A program made the position numbers and the translations under genes. From Abditibacteriaceae bacterium (lineage in GTDB: Bacteria; Armatimonadota; Abditibacteriia; Abditibacteriales; Abditibacteriaceae), in contig JAFAZH010000004.1 of NCBI GenBank assembly GCA_019239895.1, positions 186,001-250,000 on the forward strand: 64,000 bases of DNA, in the 5' to 3' direction. Of this stretch, positions 51,963 through 60,712 are shown piece by piece; position 1 is the stretch's first letter, and each line of letters starts with the position of its first letter. Below the pieces are notes generated by a model. The model was not told the DNA's origin, did no database searches, and worked only from the letters and a program-made list of their open reading frames with translations.

Positions 51963-52772
51963 GTGAGTAAATTCATCAGCGACGAGCAGTGGAATGATTA
52001 CGAGCAAGCAGGCTATTTAAAGCTGGGTAAATTGCTCAACGGCGAAGACTTAACGGCTCTGCAACAGCGCATTGACGATATTATGCTCGGCAAAGCGGCG
52101 GTTGATTATGACCGAATGCTGATGCAGCTTGATAGCAGCGATGGGCAGTATGAAAATGCTGGTGTGCAAAGTAAAGGCTTCAAGGGAGCCACGTTCAACT
52201 ATCGCAAGATACAAGAGTTGGAATACGATTCTTTGTTCCTCGCTTATATGCAGCGGCCCATCTTTGAGGAAATCTGCGCCCACGTTTATGGAGCAGAGAC
52301 GCCTATTGCGGCGTTTCGGGCTATGTTTATGAACAAGCCTGCGCATCAGGGCACTTTGCTGCCGTGGCACCAGGATCGCTGGACGCATTTAGACCGTGAC
52401 CCGCTTATTACCCTGTGGACAGCCCTCGACCCGGCGACGGTGACCAATGGTTGCGTTGAAGTCGTGCCAGGCAGCCATAAATTCGGCCTGATTAACCCAA
52501 CGCATCCCTCTGCTTTCATCACCGAAGCGCAAGCCGCGCAATTCGCGCCGGAAGGCTCAGGGATTTACCTGGAATTAGAAGCGGGTGAAGTTGTGTTATT
52601 GCACAACTGGCTTTTGCATCGCTCCGGTGTCAACACTACCGACATCTCACGCCGCGCCTTTAGCGTGTGCTATATGGATGCCCGCACCCACGCCAGTAAC
52701 GGCGAAAGCTACTCCACCATCTTCGGCGAAGACGCACTTCAGCCGGATAATCTGGGCATGGCAACGGTTTAG
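51963..52772 (+). CDS. Phytanoyl-CoA dioxygenase (PhyH) family protein
   Basis: The 269-residue non-heme iron oxygenase has the HxD pair H136/D138 in LPWHQDRW, the distal H219 in LLHRSGVN and the 2-oxoglutarate-binding R230. Enzymes of this fold hydroxylate small molecules using 2-oxoglutarate; the natural substrate is unknown. The GTG at 51963 is preceded by AAAAGGGG. The second PhyH gene lies in the opposite direction, past a 255 bp gap. Confidence 0.88.
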   Translation: MSKFISDEQWNDYEQAGYLKLGKLLNGEDLTALQQRIDDIMLGKAAVDYDRMLMQLDSSDGQYENAGVQSKGFKGATFNYRKIQELEYDSLFLAYMQRPIFEEICAHVYGAETPIAAFRAMFMNKPAHQGTLLPWHQDRWTHLDRDPLITLWTALDPATVTNGCVEVVPGSHKFGLINPTHPSAFITEAQAAQFAPEGSGIYLELEAGEVVLLHNWLLHRSGVNTTDISRRAFSVCYMDARTHASNGESYSTIFGEDALQPDNLGMATV

Positions 52773-52776
52773 CTTT

Positions 52777-53019
52777 TAGCCACAGAAACACACAGAAGGA
52801 CACAGAAGTTGGGGTATGGGGTTCAGGGTTTGGGGTTTAAGAGATGACAGGAAGAGTGAGAGAAGAGGAGCGTGCTGAACCCGGAGCGTGAGCGACGGGC
52901 TTGCGTATGAGCCACGGGAACTATTATGTAAGCCCGTCGCTCACGCTCCGGGTTCGCTACTCTCCCCTTCCCCCAATCTCCCCTTCTCCCTCTCTTCTTT
53001 CTGTGTGGTTCCGTGGCTA
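52777..53019. repeat. Nested palindrome between the two convergent PhyH genes
   Basis: Outer arms 52777-52797 (TAGCCACAGAAACACACAGA and one base) and 52999-53019 match over 19 of 21. The inner arms 52877-52902 and 52930-52955 are a perfect 26 bp match (beginning GAACCCGGAGCGTGAGCGAC). Between them a purine-rich stretch (52849-52870) faces a pyrimidine-rich one (52956-52998). The gap holds no gene. Confidence 0.85.
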
Positions 53020-53027
53020 AACTAAAA

Positions 53028-53873
53028 TCACTCCCACAAATCCAGGCCCAGCAGTTTGCGGCCTAAAGGAGTTAGTTCAGCGGTCTTGCCGGAGAGTTCT
53101 TCAAGGCGGCGCGGGTCGCCATGCGCCCAGTGCGTTTGAGGGGCTTTGCGCTCGCGCCAGCGTTCGATGCGGGCCTGGCGCATGGCTTCATCATCGGGAG
53201 CCGGATACATGTTGATATACTGCGCTAAACGCGGGCGCGAGGAGACGTTCAGCCCATTGCCATGTGCGAGGGTATTGATCCAGATAATCAAATCACCTGC
53301 CTGACCGGGAATCGGTGTAACTTTCATACCCTCTGGCAGTGCATTTAAGTCCGGGGCGTGCGGGTTGCGGTCGGCGGGTTGAGTTTTGATCCACTCCTCC
53401 AGCCCGCGATGAAAACCGGGGATACATTGGAAGCCGCCCATGTCGGCGGTGGTATCGGTCAGGCATAAGACGCCCTGCACCCGAAAGCGCAGGGGCAGCT
53501 TGGAAGTATCGGCATCCCAGTGAATGAAGCCTTTGTCGTTATACTCCGGGTAGTCGGGATGCACCGGCGGCTTCATCGAAACGCGGTCTTCACTCACCCA
53601 AAGCTTCTCAGTATCGAAGAGTTCGCTAAAAGCTTGATGCACGCGAGGATACTGACGATTATCCCACATCGCCTGGTGCTGGTACATTTCGACCATGCCC
53701 CCGTGCCGCACCGGGCCTTGATACCAAGTAACAGGGTCGTCCGGGTTCATGCCCAGGAACTCCCAGATCGCATCCACGACGGCATCCAAATTTTCTTGCG
53801 GCACGGCATTTGGCACGACAACATAACCATTCTCGGCAAAGAAAGCATGATCTTCTGCACTCAAAACTGACAT
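53028..53873 (-). CDS. Second phytanoyl-CoA dioxygenase (PhyH) family protein
   Basis: The 281-residue protein has the iron-binding HWD at 118-120, the distal H204 in TLAHGNGLN and R213/R215 for 2-oxoglutarate. It is unlike the protein at 51963 in sequence, so the two are not recent copies. The extended N-terminal half (VHPDYPEYNDKG, LCLTDTTADMGGFQCIPG) is typical of the larger PhyH proteins of environmental bacteria. Substrate unknown. Confidence 0.88.
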   Translation of the reverse strand: MSVLSAEDHAFFAENGYVVVPNAVPQENLDAVVDAIWEFLGMNPDDPVTWYQGPVRHGGMVEMYQHQAMWDNRQYPRVHQAFSELFDTEKLWVSEDRVSMKPPVHPDYPEYNDKGFIHWDADTSKLPLRFRVQGVLCLTDTTADMGGFQCIPGFHRGLEEWIKTQPADRNPHAPDLNALPEGMKVTPIPGQAGDLIIWINTLAHGNGLNVSSRPRLAQYINMYPAPDDEAMRQARIERWRERKAPQTHWAHGDPRRLEELSGKTAELTPLGRKLLGLDLWE

Positions 53874-53957
53874 GTGTTTATCTCCATTATTGAGGCTCCA
53901 CTGAGCAGGCTACTATATCTGAATTTTGATGGCTACCTCCGCCAAGCTCATCTATTA

Positions 53958-53985
53958 TTGCCGTCTCACCCGCACAGCGTATAAT
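53958..53985 (+). promoter_or_regulatory. Sigma-70-like promoter for the phosphoesterase/propeller gene
   Basis: TTGCCG (53958-53963) and a perfect TATAAT (53980-53985) are separated by 16 bp, and the -10 lies 21 bp before the ATG at 54007. Confidence 0.6.
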
Positions 53986-54006
53986 TAAATTAGCTTTATT
54001 AGGAGT

Positions 54007-56139
54007 ATGACTTTGCACCGCTTCTTATATCCTCTTTTGCTACTCATTTCATTCATTGTAAGTTTACCAGCCTGGGCCGATTTTTCTTTTGTGCATGTGA
54101 CCGATTCTCATGTCGGCATCGGGCAAGGTGCCACTTCCAGCACCAGCCATGATGCCGCTCTCTTTCAGGAGATTAATGCGCTCGCGCCACGCCCGGCTTT
54201 TGTGGTCAACACCGGGGATATATGCGAAGTCGGTACCGATGCGCAGTATGCGGAATATCGCAAAGCTATCGCGGGTTTAACTGTGCCGCACTATGACGCG
54301 CCGGGAAATCATGATGTGCGCTGGAATCCACGCGGCAAGGAAGGCTACGTCTTAGGTACCAAGCAGCCGCTCTATCAGTCGTGGGATTACCAGAACATTC
54401 ATTTTGTGCTGCTCGATTCAACGGTGCTCTTGCAGCACTGGGGCCACTTTGACCAAGCCATGCTCGATTGGCTCAAAACCGACTTGAAGAAAATTGGTAC
54501 CGAAAAACCAGTTATTATTGGGTTTCACCACTGGATAGGGCGTGATCCGGTGATGGTGGATAATCAGCAAGCTTTGCTCGATGTGGTGGCCCCTTACAAT
54601 ATCCGCCTGTGGCTACAAGGGCATGGGCACTCTAATATCCAGTGGAACATCAATGGCACGCCTGCGATTATGGCGCAGGGTTTATATCAAGGCTCTTACC
54701 ATCTGATTGAAGTCACTAAAGATCATTTGCGCGTTTTGCGCCGCACCGACAAGAACAAAGCTCCCACACAAGAAATCTTTACCATTCCCTTAGCACGCGG
54801 CACCCGTCCGCACTGGGCACCAGATATTCGCCTGACCAATGACAGAATTAACGTATCAGTCCAGCATGATGAATTGCCGACCGATGCCAAACTTGAATCG
54901 CGTTTGGATACGGAAAGGTTCTCGCCTCTGGAAGCTGGCGAAAACGCTTGGACAGGCAGCATTAACCTGGCAGATAAGGTCGCGGGAGAACATGCCGTTA
55001 CCGTCCAAGCTACCCTACCCGATGGCCGCGTTTATCAGCAATCTTCCTTAGTGACTTCTAAAAATCCTCACTCTCCCGCCGCAAGCTGGACAACCAATGT
55101 GGGCGGGGCCATTCAATCGCATTTAGTACGGGATGGCAACACGTTATACGTGACAACAATGGGCGGCGACCTGGTTGCTCTAAACCCAGCCACAGGCAAA
55201 GAAAAGTGGCGCTTTAAAACAGGTGGTGCCGTTTTTTCAACGCCGCACTTAGCTGATGATAGCGTAGGGCAACGCCCAGTCCGCACCATTTACTTTGGCT
55301 CTGCCGATCACTTCATTTATGCGGTCAATGCCGTAACGGGCAAGTTGCGCTGGAAGACCCCAACTGAGGGAGCCGTGTTCGCCAGTGCTGCCACCGCGCA
55401 AGGCATTGTCTGCATTGCTTCGGTAGATACCAAAATTTATGGCCTGAACATGAATAACGGCAAAGTGATCTGGACAGCGCAGGGCGAAGGTATGTATCAG
55501 AGCCAGGCAACTACGGATGGCCAGCGGTTCTTTGTCGGGGGCTGGGATAATTACTTTCGCGCCCTTGATGTAAAAACGGGTCATGAACTCTGGAAGAACA
55601 AATTTGGCAGGTCGTTCTACTATTCCCCGGCCATTGGGTCACCTACCGTTGGCGAGGGCAAGGTTTTTGTCACTTCCAATGATGGCTTAATGCACGCGAT
55701 GGATGCAGCCACCGGGCAGGTTATCTGGGAAGTTGGCCCTCTTCTTTATGGCGACTTAAAAGAACCTGCCAGTGCTTCTCTTGGCTACTCTGGCCCGCTC
55801 TACCATGACGGGCACATTTATAACGCTTCCCTGACTGATAAAGGCTATGTCTTTTGCTTTGATGCCGCTACTGGCAAGAAGCTGTGGGATACCCCAACTG
55901 GCTCGGTAATTTATGACTCCTCCTGTGCTTATGGCGCTGGCAACGTTTATGTGGGTTCGGTCGATGGCACCTTCTCCGCCATTCGCATAAGTGATGGAGC
56001 CATGCAGTGGCAATATCGCCTGGGGCCAGGCCATGTGCTTGATTCTCCAGCGACGGACAACGACCATGTTTACATTGGCTCCATGAGCGGCAAAGTCACG
56101 GCCCTGCCCCTTACCGTTTCTCTTAATGCTGCAAAATAG
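54007..56139 (+). CDS. Exported metallophosphoesterase fused to a PQQ-like beta-propeller
   Basis: The 710-residue protein has a signal peptide (to about LPAWAD), a calcineurin-type phosphoesterase (about 25-270) with HVTDSHVG, NTGDICE, PGNHDVRW, IGFHHWIG and GHGHSN, an Ig-like linker, and a C-terminal propeller of about seven blades (GKEKWRFKTG, GKLRWKTPTEG, GKVIWTAQGEG, GHELWKNKFG, GQVIWEVG, GKKLWDTP, GAMQWQYR). The order suggests a secreted phosphatase bound to a large surface. AGGAG lies only one base before the ATG, so a TTG two codons on (54013) may be the true start. Confidence 0.9.
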   Translation: MTLHRFLYPLLLLISFIVSLPAWADFSFVHVTDSHVGIGQGATSSTSHDAALFQEINALAPRPAFVVNTGDICEVGTDAQYAEYRKAIAGLTVPHYDAPGNHDVRWNPRGKEGYVLGTKQPLYQSWDYQNIHFVLLDSTVLLQHWGHFDQAMLDWLKTDLKKIGTEKPVIIGFHHWIGRDPVMVDNQQALLDVVAPYNIRLWLQGHGHSNIQWNINGTPAIMAQGLYQGSYHLIEVTKDHLRVLRRTDKNKAPTQEIFTIPLARGTRPHWAPDIRLTNDRINVSVQHDELPTDAKLESRLDTERFSPLEAGENAWTGSINLADKVAGEHAVTVQATLPDGRVYQQSSLVTSKNPHSPAASWTTNVGGAIQSHLVRDGNTLYVTTMGGDLVALNPATGKEKWRFKTGGAVFSTPHLADDSVGQRPVRTIYFGSADHFIYAVNAVTGKLRWKTPTEGAVFASAATAQGIVCIASVDTKIYGLNMNNGKVIWTAQGEGMYQSQATTDGQRFFVGGWDNYFRALDVKTGHELWKNKFGRSFYYSPAIGSPTVGEGKVFVTSNDGLMHAMDAATGQVIWEVGPLLYGDLKEPASASLGYSGPLYHDGHIYNASLTDKGYVFCFDAATGKKLWDTPTGSVIYDSSCAYGAGNVYVGSVDGTFSAIRISDGAMQWQYRLGPGHVLDSPATDNDHVYIGSMSGKVTALPLTVSLNAAK

Positions 56140-56178
56140 GTTCGGCGCTTTAGAACTTTAATGGATTGATCTTAATAC

Positions 56179-57498
56179 ATGATACGCTTTTTACTTTTTT
56201 TCACACTTCTGCTCAACCTGCACCTGGCGTCTGCCGCCTTCTTTACGGATGCCGAACGAACCCGCATTGTCACTTACTGGAACGCTCCAGGACGCTATCG
56301 TGTTGACGCGCGAGCCGAAGCCGCCAAAAGTGGCCCGTGGGTAGTGCGCCTCACACCAGAGGCATCTCAATGGCTTTACAATTACGGCCACATCAATAGC
56401 GCCGACAAGATACCACCCACCGCAAACGGCAAACCGACTACACCCCACACCGAAGAGTGGGAAAAATGGATTACCGCAAAACTGTCCTATGACCAATGGC
56501 TCGCTCAAACTATCGCTGATGCCGCCAATGCCCAGAACGGTATCACGCCAGCCACTAATTCCCCCGCTCCGGCCCCCCCTCTACCGGGCATGATTCCCGA
56601 CACGCTGTTAGCCGCAGTTGGCAACCCGCCGCCCCTCGCCGCCCCGGTGACGCCATTGCGCCATACCATTACCTTCGAGGACGGCGATGTACTGACCTAC
56701 ACCGATCATATCCCGGTTCGTGCGCGCTTTGCTTACTATCGCTTTGCCCAGGGCGTGATGCATCCCGGCGTCGCCTTGAGCAAGATGTCAGATGCCGAAC
56801 TAGATGCCTTGTTTGCAGAATCGGGCATGACACCCTTTGAACAGCATGTCGCCAAATCTGTTTCTCGTCTCGAAGGGGGTTTTGAGTCGGTGAATACTTA
56901 TGACACCGGTTACTTATCGGTCGGCTTCATTCAATTTGCTACTTTAGCCGGAGGCGCAGGCTCCCTAGGCGATACTTTAAAAAAAGAAAAAACGGGGCGA
57001 CCTAACGACTTTCAGGCAGATTTCCGCAACTATGGCCTAGATGTCAATGATAAAAGTGAATTGGTCGTGCTTGATCCCGTCACTGGCGCGGAATTAGTAG
57101 GCGCAACTGCGGTGCAGAAGATTATTGATGACAAACGTCTGGTGGCAGTATTTCAACACGCGGGCACGCACAGTCATGCTTTTCGTGTGGCACAGATCCA
57201 AACGGCCAAGCAGAATTATTATCCCGCCGATAACCCTCTTAAAGTCACCGTCGGCAACCAAACCATCACTGGTAAAGTGTCCGATGTGATTAAATCAGAA
57301 GCAGGTATGGCGACGCTCTTTGATCGTAAGGTCAACACGGGCAGCATTCGTGTGTTAGCCACGACAGTTGAGAAGATTATGGCAGACCATCATCTGACCC
57401 GGTTCGCCGAAGTCGCGCCCTATGAGCGAGAGATTATAAAAGCCGTTCGATGGCGCACTGATTTCTTACAATATGCAGGTCTAAGCCAGCCTGCGTAA
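56179..57498 (+). CDS. Exported lysozyme-like (muramidase) protein
   Basis: The 439-residue protein has a signal peptide (to about LHLASA) and a C-terminal half that resembles lysozyme-fold domains: SVSRLEGGFESVNTYDTGYLSVGFIQFATL holds the conserved Glu and the GFIQFA strand. A Pro-rich linker (about 120-155) separates it from an N-terminal region of unknown fold. It probably cuts peptidoglycan, either in the cell's own wall or in other cells. The family is inferred from pattern only. It follows the phosphoesterase/propeller gene by 39 bp. Confidence 0.65.
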   Translation: MIRFLLFFTLLLNLHLASAAFFTDAERTRIVTYWNAPGRYRVDARAEAAKSGPWVVRLTPEASQWLYNYGHINSADKIPPTANGKPTTPHTEEWEKWITAKLSYDQWLAQTIADAANAQNGITPATNSPAPAPPLPGMIPDTLLAAVGNPPPLAAPVTPLRHTITFEDGDVLTYTDHIPVRARFAYYRFAQGVMHPGVALSKMSDAELDALFAESGMTPFEQHVAKSVSRLEGGFESVNTYDTGYLSVGFIQFATLAGGAGSLGDTLKKEKTGRPNDFQADFRNYGLDVNDKSELVVLDPVTGAELVGATAVQKIIDDKRLVAVFQHAGTHSHAFRVAQIQTAKQNYYPADNPLKVTVGNQTITGKVSDVIKSEAGMATLFDRKVNTGSIRVLATTVEKIMADHHLTRFAEVAPYEREIIKAVRWRTDFLQYAGLSQPA

Positions 57499-57555
57499 GC
57501 CCTCACCCCCGGCCCCTCTACCAGTATTGGGAGAGGGGCCGGGGGTGAGGGCTTA
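57496..57555. repeat. Perfect 24 bp inverted repeat that includes the upstream stop codon
   Basis: Arms 57496-57519 (TAAGCCCTCACCCCCGGCCC onward) and 57532-57555 are exact complements with a 12-base loop. The first three bases are the TAA of the lysozyme-like gene. The next gene starts 19 bp after the right arm, with AAAGGAAA as ribosome site. Confidence 0.9.
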
Positions 57556-57573
57556 TTTGAAAGGAAATGTTTC

Positions 57574-59682
57574 ATGTCAATACCGCCAGATTATGTTGAG
57601 CGTGTTTATGCTGGAGTCTTAGGAAAGATCATCGGGGTTTATCTCGGTCGGCCTTTCGAGGGCTGGGGCTATGATAGCATCATGGAGAGGCTGGGCGAAA
57701 TTCAATACTACGTCCATGAAAAGCTGAACGCGCCCCTCATTGTCACGGATGATGACATTTCCGGCACTTTCACCTTCTTGCGCGCTCTGCCCGACTATGA
57801 CAATAGCCGCGACTTAACACCAGAACAGATTGGCCAGACCTGGCTCAACTATCTCATTGAAAAACGCACTGTGCTCTGGTGGGGCGGCGTCGGCAACTCA
57901 ACGGAGCACACCGCCTATCAGCGCTTAAAGAGTGGCATCCCGGCACCGGATAGTGGCTCCATTGCCACCAATGGGAAAGTTGTCGCGGAGCAGATTGGCG
58001 CGCAGATTTTTATTGATGGTTGGGGCATGGTCGCACCGGGCGATCCTGAATTCGCTGCCGATTTAGCCCGCCGTGCCGCAAGTGTGAGCCATGATGGAGA
58101 AGCGATTTATGGCGCGCAGGTTATTGCAGCAATGGAGGCCCAAGCCTTTATCGAATCGGACATTAACAAGCTAATTGATACGGCCATCGCGCTTATCCCT
58201 CAAGACTCTGTAATTTACCGCATGATTGGCGACATTCGTTACTGGCACAGTGAGGAAAAGGATTGGCGCAAAACACGCGAAAAGATTGCAGCTAACTATG
58301 GCTACGATAAATATGGCGGTAACTGTCACATGGTGCCGAATCACGGGCTGATTATTCACAGCCTGTTGCATGGCGAAGGTGATTTCCAGAAGTCGCTGAT
58401 GATCGTCAACACCTGCGGTTGGGATACCGACTGCAACTCCGGCAATGTTGGCTGCTTGCTCGGTATTCGCAATGGTTTAGCAGGCATTGAGGATGGCCCC
58501 GATTGGCGCGGGCCAGTGGCCGACCGCATGTATCTACCCACTGCCGATGGGGGCCGCGCCGTGACGGACGCGGTGACTGAAACTTATCATATTGTTAATA
58601 TCGCTGGTGCCCTGGCTGGCTTAGAGCCAATCGCTCCCAAGCAGAGCGCGCGTTTTCATTTCGATTTACCGGGTGCAGTGCAGGGGTTTCAACCGGAAGA
58701 CAGTATTGAAACACGCGGCACGGTGGAAGTTGAGAATGTTGAGGGGCATAGCACTACCGGCCAACGCAGCCTGGCGATTCATTATCATCACGTCGCCCCA
58801 GGTCGTTTAGCGCGTGTTGCCACATCCACCTTCGTGCCACCGGATGCCCTAAATATGGGGGGCTATGGGGTTGTCGCTTCCCCGACGCTTTATCCAGGGC
58901 AGACGGTGCGGGCCAGAGTGGTGGCTGATGATAAGAACCACCAAGCTACCACTTGCCGCCTTTATCTGCGCATTTATGGAGCACAGGATAAGCTCACCAA
59001 CATTTATGGCCCGGAGATAAATTTAGAGCCAGGCAGTAGCCATGAATTCACCTGGCCGATTGAGGATACGAGTAGTCTACCTATTGTGCAAATCGGAGTA
59101 GAAGTTAGTTCTGAAAAGCGAGCTGATGGCACCCTCTATCTCGACTACCTAACATGGGATGGCCCACCCAATGTGGTGTTTAAGCGTCCGGTTGATAATA
59201 CAGCGTGGCAACGCGCCTGGGTTAACGGGGTAGACCATTTTGAGTCGCACTCTGGGGAAAGCTTTCGCTTGATTCAAGATGAAGGCCGGGGCCTGCTGAT
59301 GCAAGGAGCGCGGGATTGGACAGATTATCAAGTGAGCGCCGCCATCACGCCGCACTTGGTGGCTTCTGCCGGAATCGCGGCACGAGTGCAAGGGATGCGC
59401 CGTTACTACGCCCTCTTGCTTTGTGATGACGGCAAAGCCAGATTAGTTAAAGCTCTTGATGGCCAGCATACCTTGGCTCAAACCAACTTCCCCTGGAAAT
59501 TCGGCGAAGCGCATGATCTCAATTTGCAGGTGGCGGGCAACCGCATCACCGGTTGCATTGATGGCCGCCTCATGTTCGATGTGCGTGACACCAATCATTC
59601 CTTATCGGGCGGTGGCATTGCACTGCTCTGTGAAGAAGGGCGGATGGCGACCGATGAAGTCAGGGTGCAACCGATAAGTTAG
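57574..59682 (+). CDS. ADP-ribosylglycohydrolase-fold protein with C-terminal beta-sandwich domains
   Basis: The 702-residue protein starts with an ADP-ribosylglycohydrolase (DraG-type) domain (about 1-345). It has VTDDDISGTF near residue 56 and the second metal-binding motif NTCGWDTDCNSGNVG near residue 282, which coordinate two Mg ions. Two beta-sandwich regions follow (about 365-535 and 545-702); the last resembles LamG/DUF1080-like sugar-binding folds. No signal peptide is present. The usual reaction is removal of ADP-ribose from Arg or other groups; the fusion with sugar-binding-like folds suggests a glycoside substrate. Confidence 0.82.
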   Translation: MSIPPDYVERVYAGVLGKIIGVYLGRPFEGWGYDSIMERLGEIQYYVHEKLNAPLIVTDDDISGTFTFLRALPDYDNSRDLTPEQIGQTWLNYLIEKRTVLWWGGVGNSTEHTAYQRLKSGIPAPDSGSIATNGKVVAEQIGAQIFIDGWGMVAPGDPEFAADLARRAASVSHDGEAIYGAQVIAAMEAQAFIESDINKLIDTAIALIPQDSVIYRMIGDIRYWHSEEKDWRKTREKIAANYGYDKYGGNCHMVPNHGLIIHSLLHGEGDFQKSLMIVNTCGWDTDCNSGNVGCLLGIRNGLAGIEDGPDWRGPVADRMYLPTADGGRAVTDAVTETYHIVNIAGALAGLEPIAPKQSARFHFDLPGAVQGFQPEDSIETRGTVEVENVEGHSTTGQRSLAIHYHHVAPGRLARVATSTFVPPDALNMGGYGVVASPTLYPGQTVRARVVADDKNHQATTCRLYLRIYGAQDKLTNIYGPEINLEPGSSHEFTWPIEDTSSLPIVQIGVEVSSEKRADGTLYLDYLTWDGPPNVVFKRPVDNTAWQRAWVNGVDHFESHSGESFRLIQDEGRGLLMQGARDWTDYQVSAAITPHLVASAGIAARVQGMRRYYALLLCDDGKARLVKALDGQHTLAQTNFPWKFGEAHDLNLQVAGNRITGCIDGRLMFDVRDTNHSLSGGGIALLCEEGRMATDEVRVQPIS

Positions 59683-59720
59683 TTCAGTCAATGTGTCCTC
59701 TGGTTTATGAGCATCACTCT

Positions 59721-60665
59721 ATGAAGATCACTGTGCAGCCCTATGCACCTGAACACTTAGATGGAGTCATTGCAGTCTTGGCTCAGGCAATGCCACGCGA
59801 CCCAATTTCACCCACACGTTTTACGCGTCAGGTGCTGCTCGACCACAACTTTCGTGCGGAAGGGGCTTGTGTTGCGTGCGTAGGGAATTATGTCGTAGGC
59901 TTCTGCTTGGCCTTAGCCCGTCACCTATCGCTGGAGATTGCGCCCTCAGATGCGGATTGCGGCTACATTACTCTGTTAGGGGTCACGCCAAGTGTTCAGC
60001 GTCAGGGTATTGGCAGCCAGTTGCTTCAACACGCTGAGGGTTACCTGCGCTCACAGCAACGGCAGACGGTGTTAATCTCGCCCTACCCGCCGCATTATTT
60101 CATTCCCGGCGTGGATGTAAAAGCTTACGATAGTGGTCTTCGCTTTTTCAAAAAGCACAGCTACCAAGAGGTTTATCGGCCTTTAGCAATGGAGACTTCG
60201 CTCTGGGATCGCCAGCCACCCCGATGGGTGCAGGAAAGGAAAGTGCAGCTTGAGAAAGAGGGCATGACATTTACCTTCTACGACATGGACTTAACCCTTG
60301 CGCTCCTGGAATTTGCCGGGCGTGAGTTTGGCGGCGACTGGGTGCGCTTTGCGAGGGATGCTATGAATGCCATCTTAAAAGGAGATGCACCAACCCGCTT
60401 AGCGATTGCTCATCAGCAGGGGATAGTGCTGGGCTTTTCTCACTATGAGAATGAACGCTTCGGCCCCATTGGAGTCGCTGCCACCCAGCGCGGACATGGC
60501 ATCGGCAAGGTGCTGATGTATCAAACGCTTCAGGGAATGCGCGAGCAGGGCTTACGCACCGCTTGGTTCCTGTGGACGGATGATGCCACCGCCCAACGAA
60601 TTTATGTAGACGCAGGCTTTAAAGAAGTCCGTCGCTTTGCACTTCTGCGCAAGGAATTAAGATAG
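59721..60665 (+). CDS. Tandem GNAT acetyltransferase
   Basis: The 315-residue protein has two GNAT domains. The first carries ITLLGVTPSVQRQGIGSQLL (CoA-binding motif A), the second IGVAATQRGHGIGKVLMYQ and a C-terminal GFKEVRRFAL. Substrate unknown. I chose the ATG at 59721, where the first GNAT strand begins; an ATG at 59691 would add ten residues without support. Confidence 0.85.
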   Translation: MKITVQPYAPEHLDGVIAVLAQAMPRDPISPTRFTRQVLLDHNFRAEGACVACVGNYVVGFCLALARHLSLEIAPSDADCGYITLLGVTPSVQRQGIGSQLLQHAEGYLRSQQRQTVLISPYPPHYFIPGVDVKAYDSGLRFFKKHSYQEVYRPLAMETSLWDRQPPRWVQERKVQLEKEGMTFTFYDMDLTLALLEFAGREFGGDWVRFARDAMNAILKGDAPTRLAIAHQQGIVLGFSHYENERFGPIGVAATQRGHGIGKVLMYQTLQGMREQGLRTAWFLWTDDATAQRIYVDAGFKEVRRFALLRKELR

Positions 60666-60712
60666 CCGCAAAGAAAGACTCACTGCCTGAAGTGGAGAAG
60701 GGGATAACAAGG

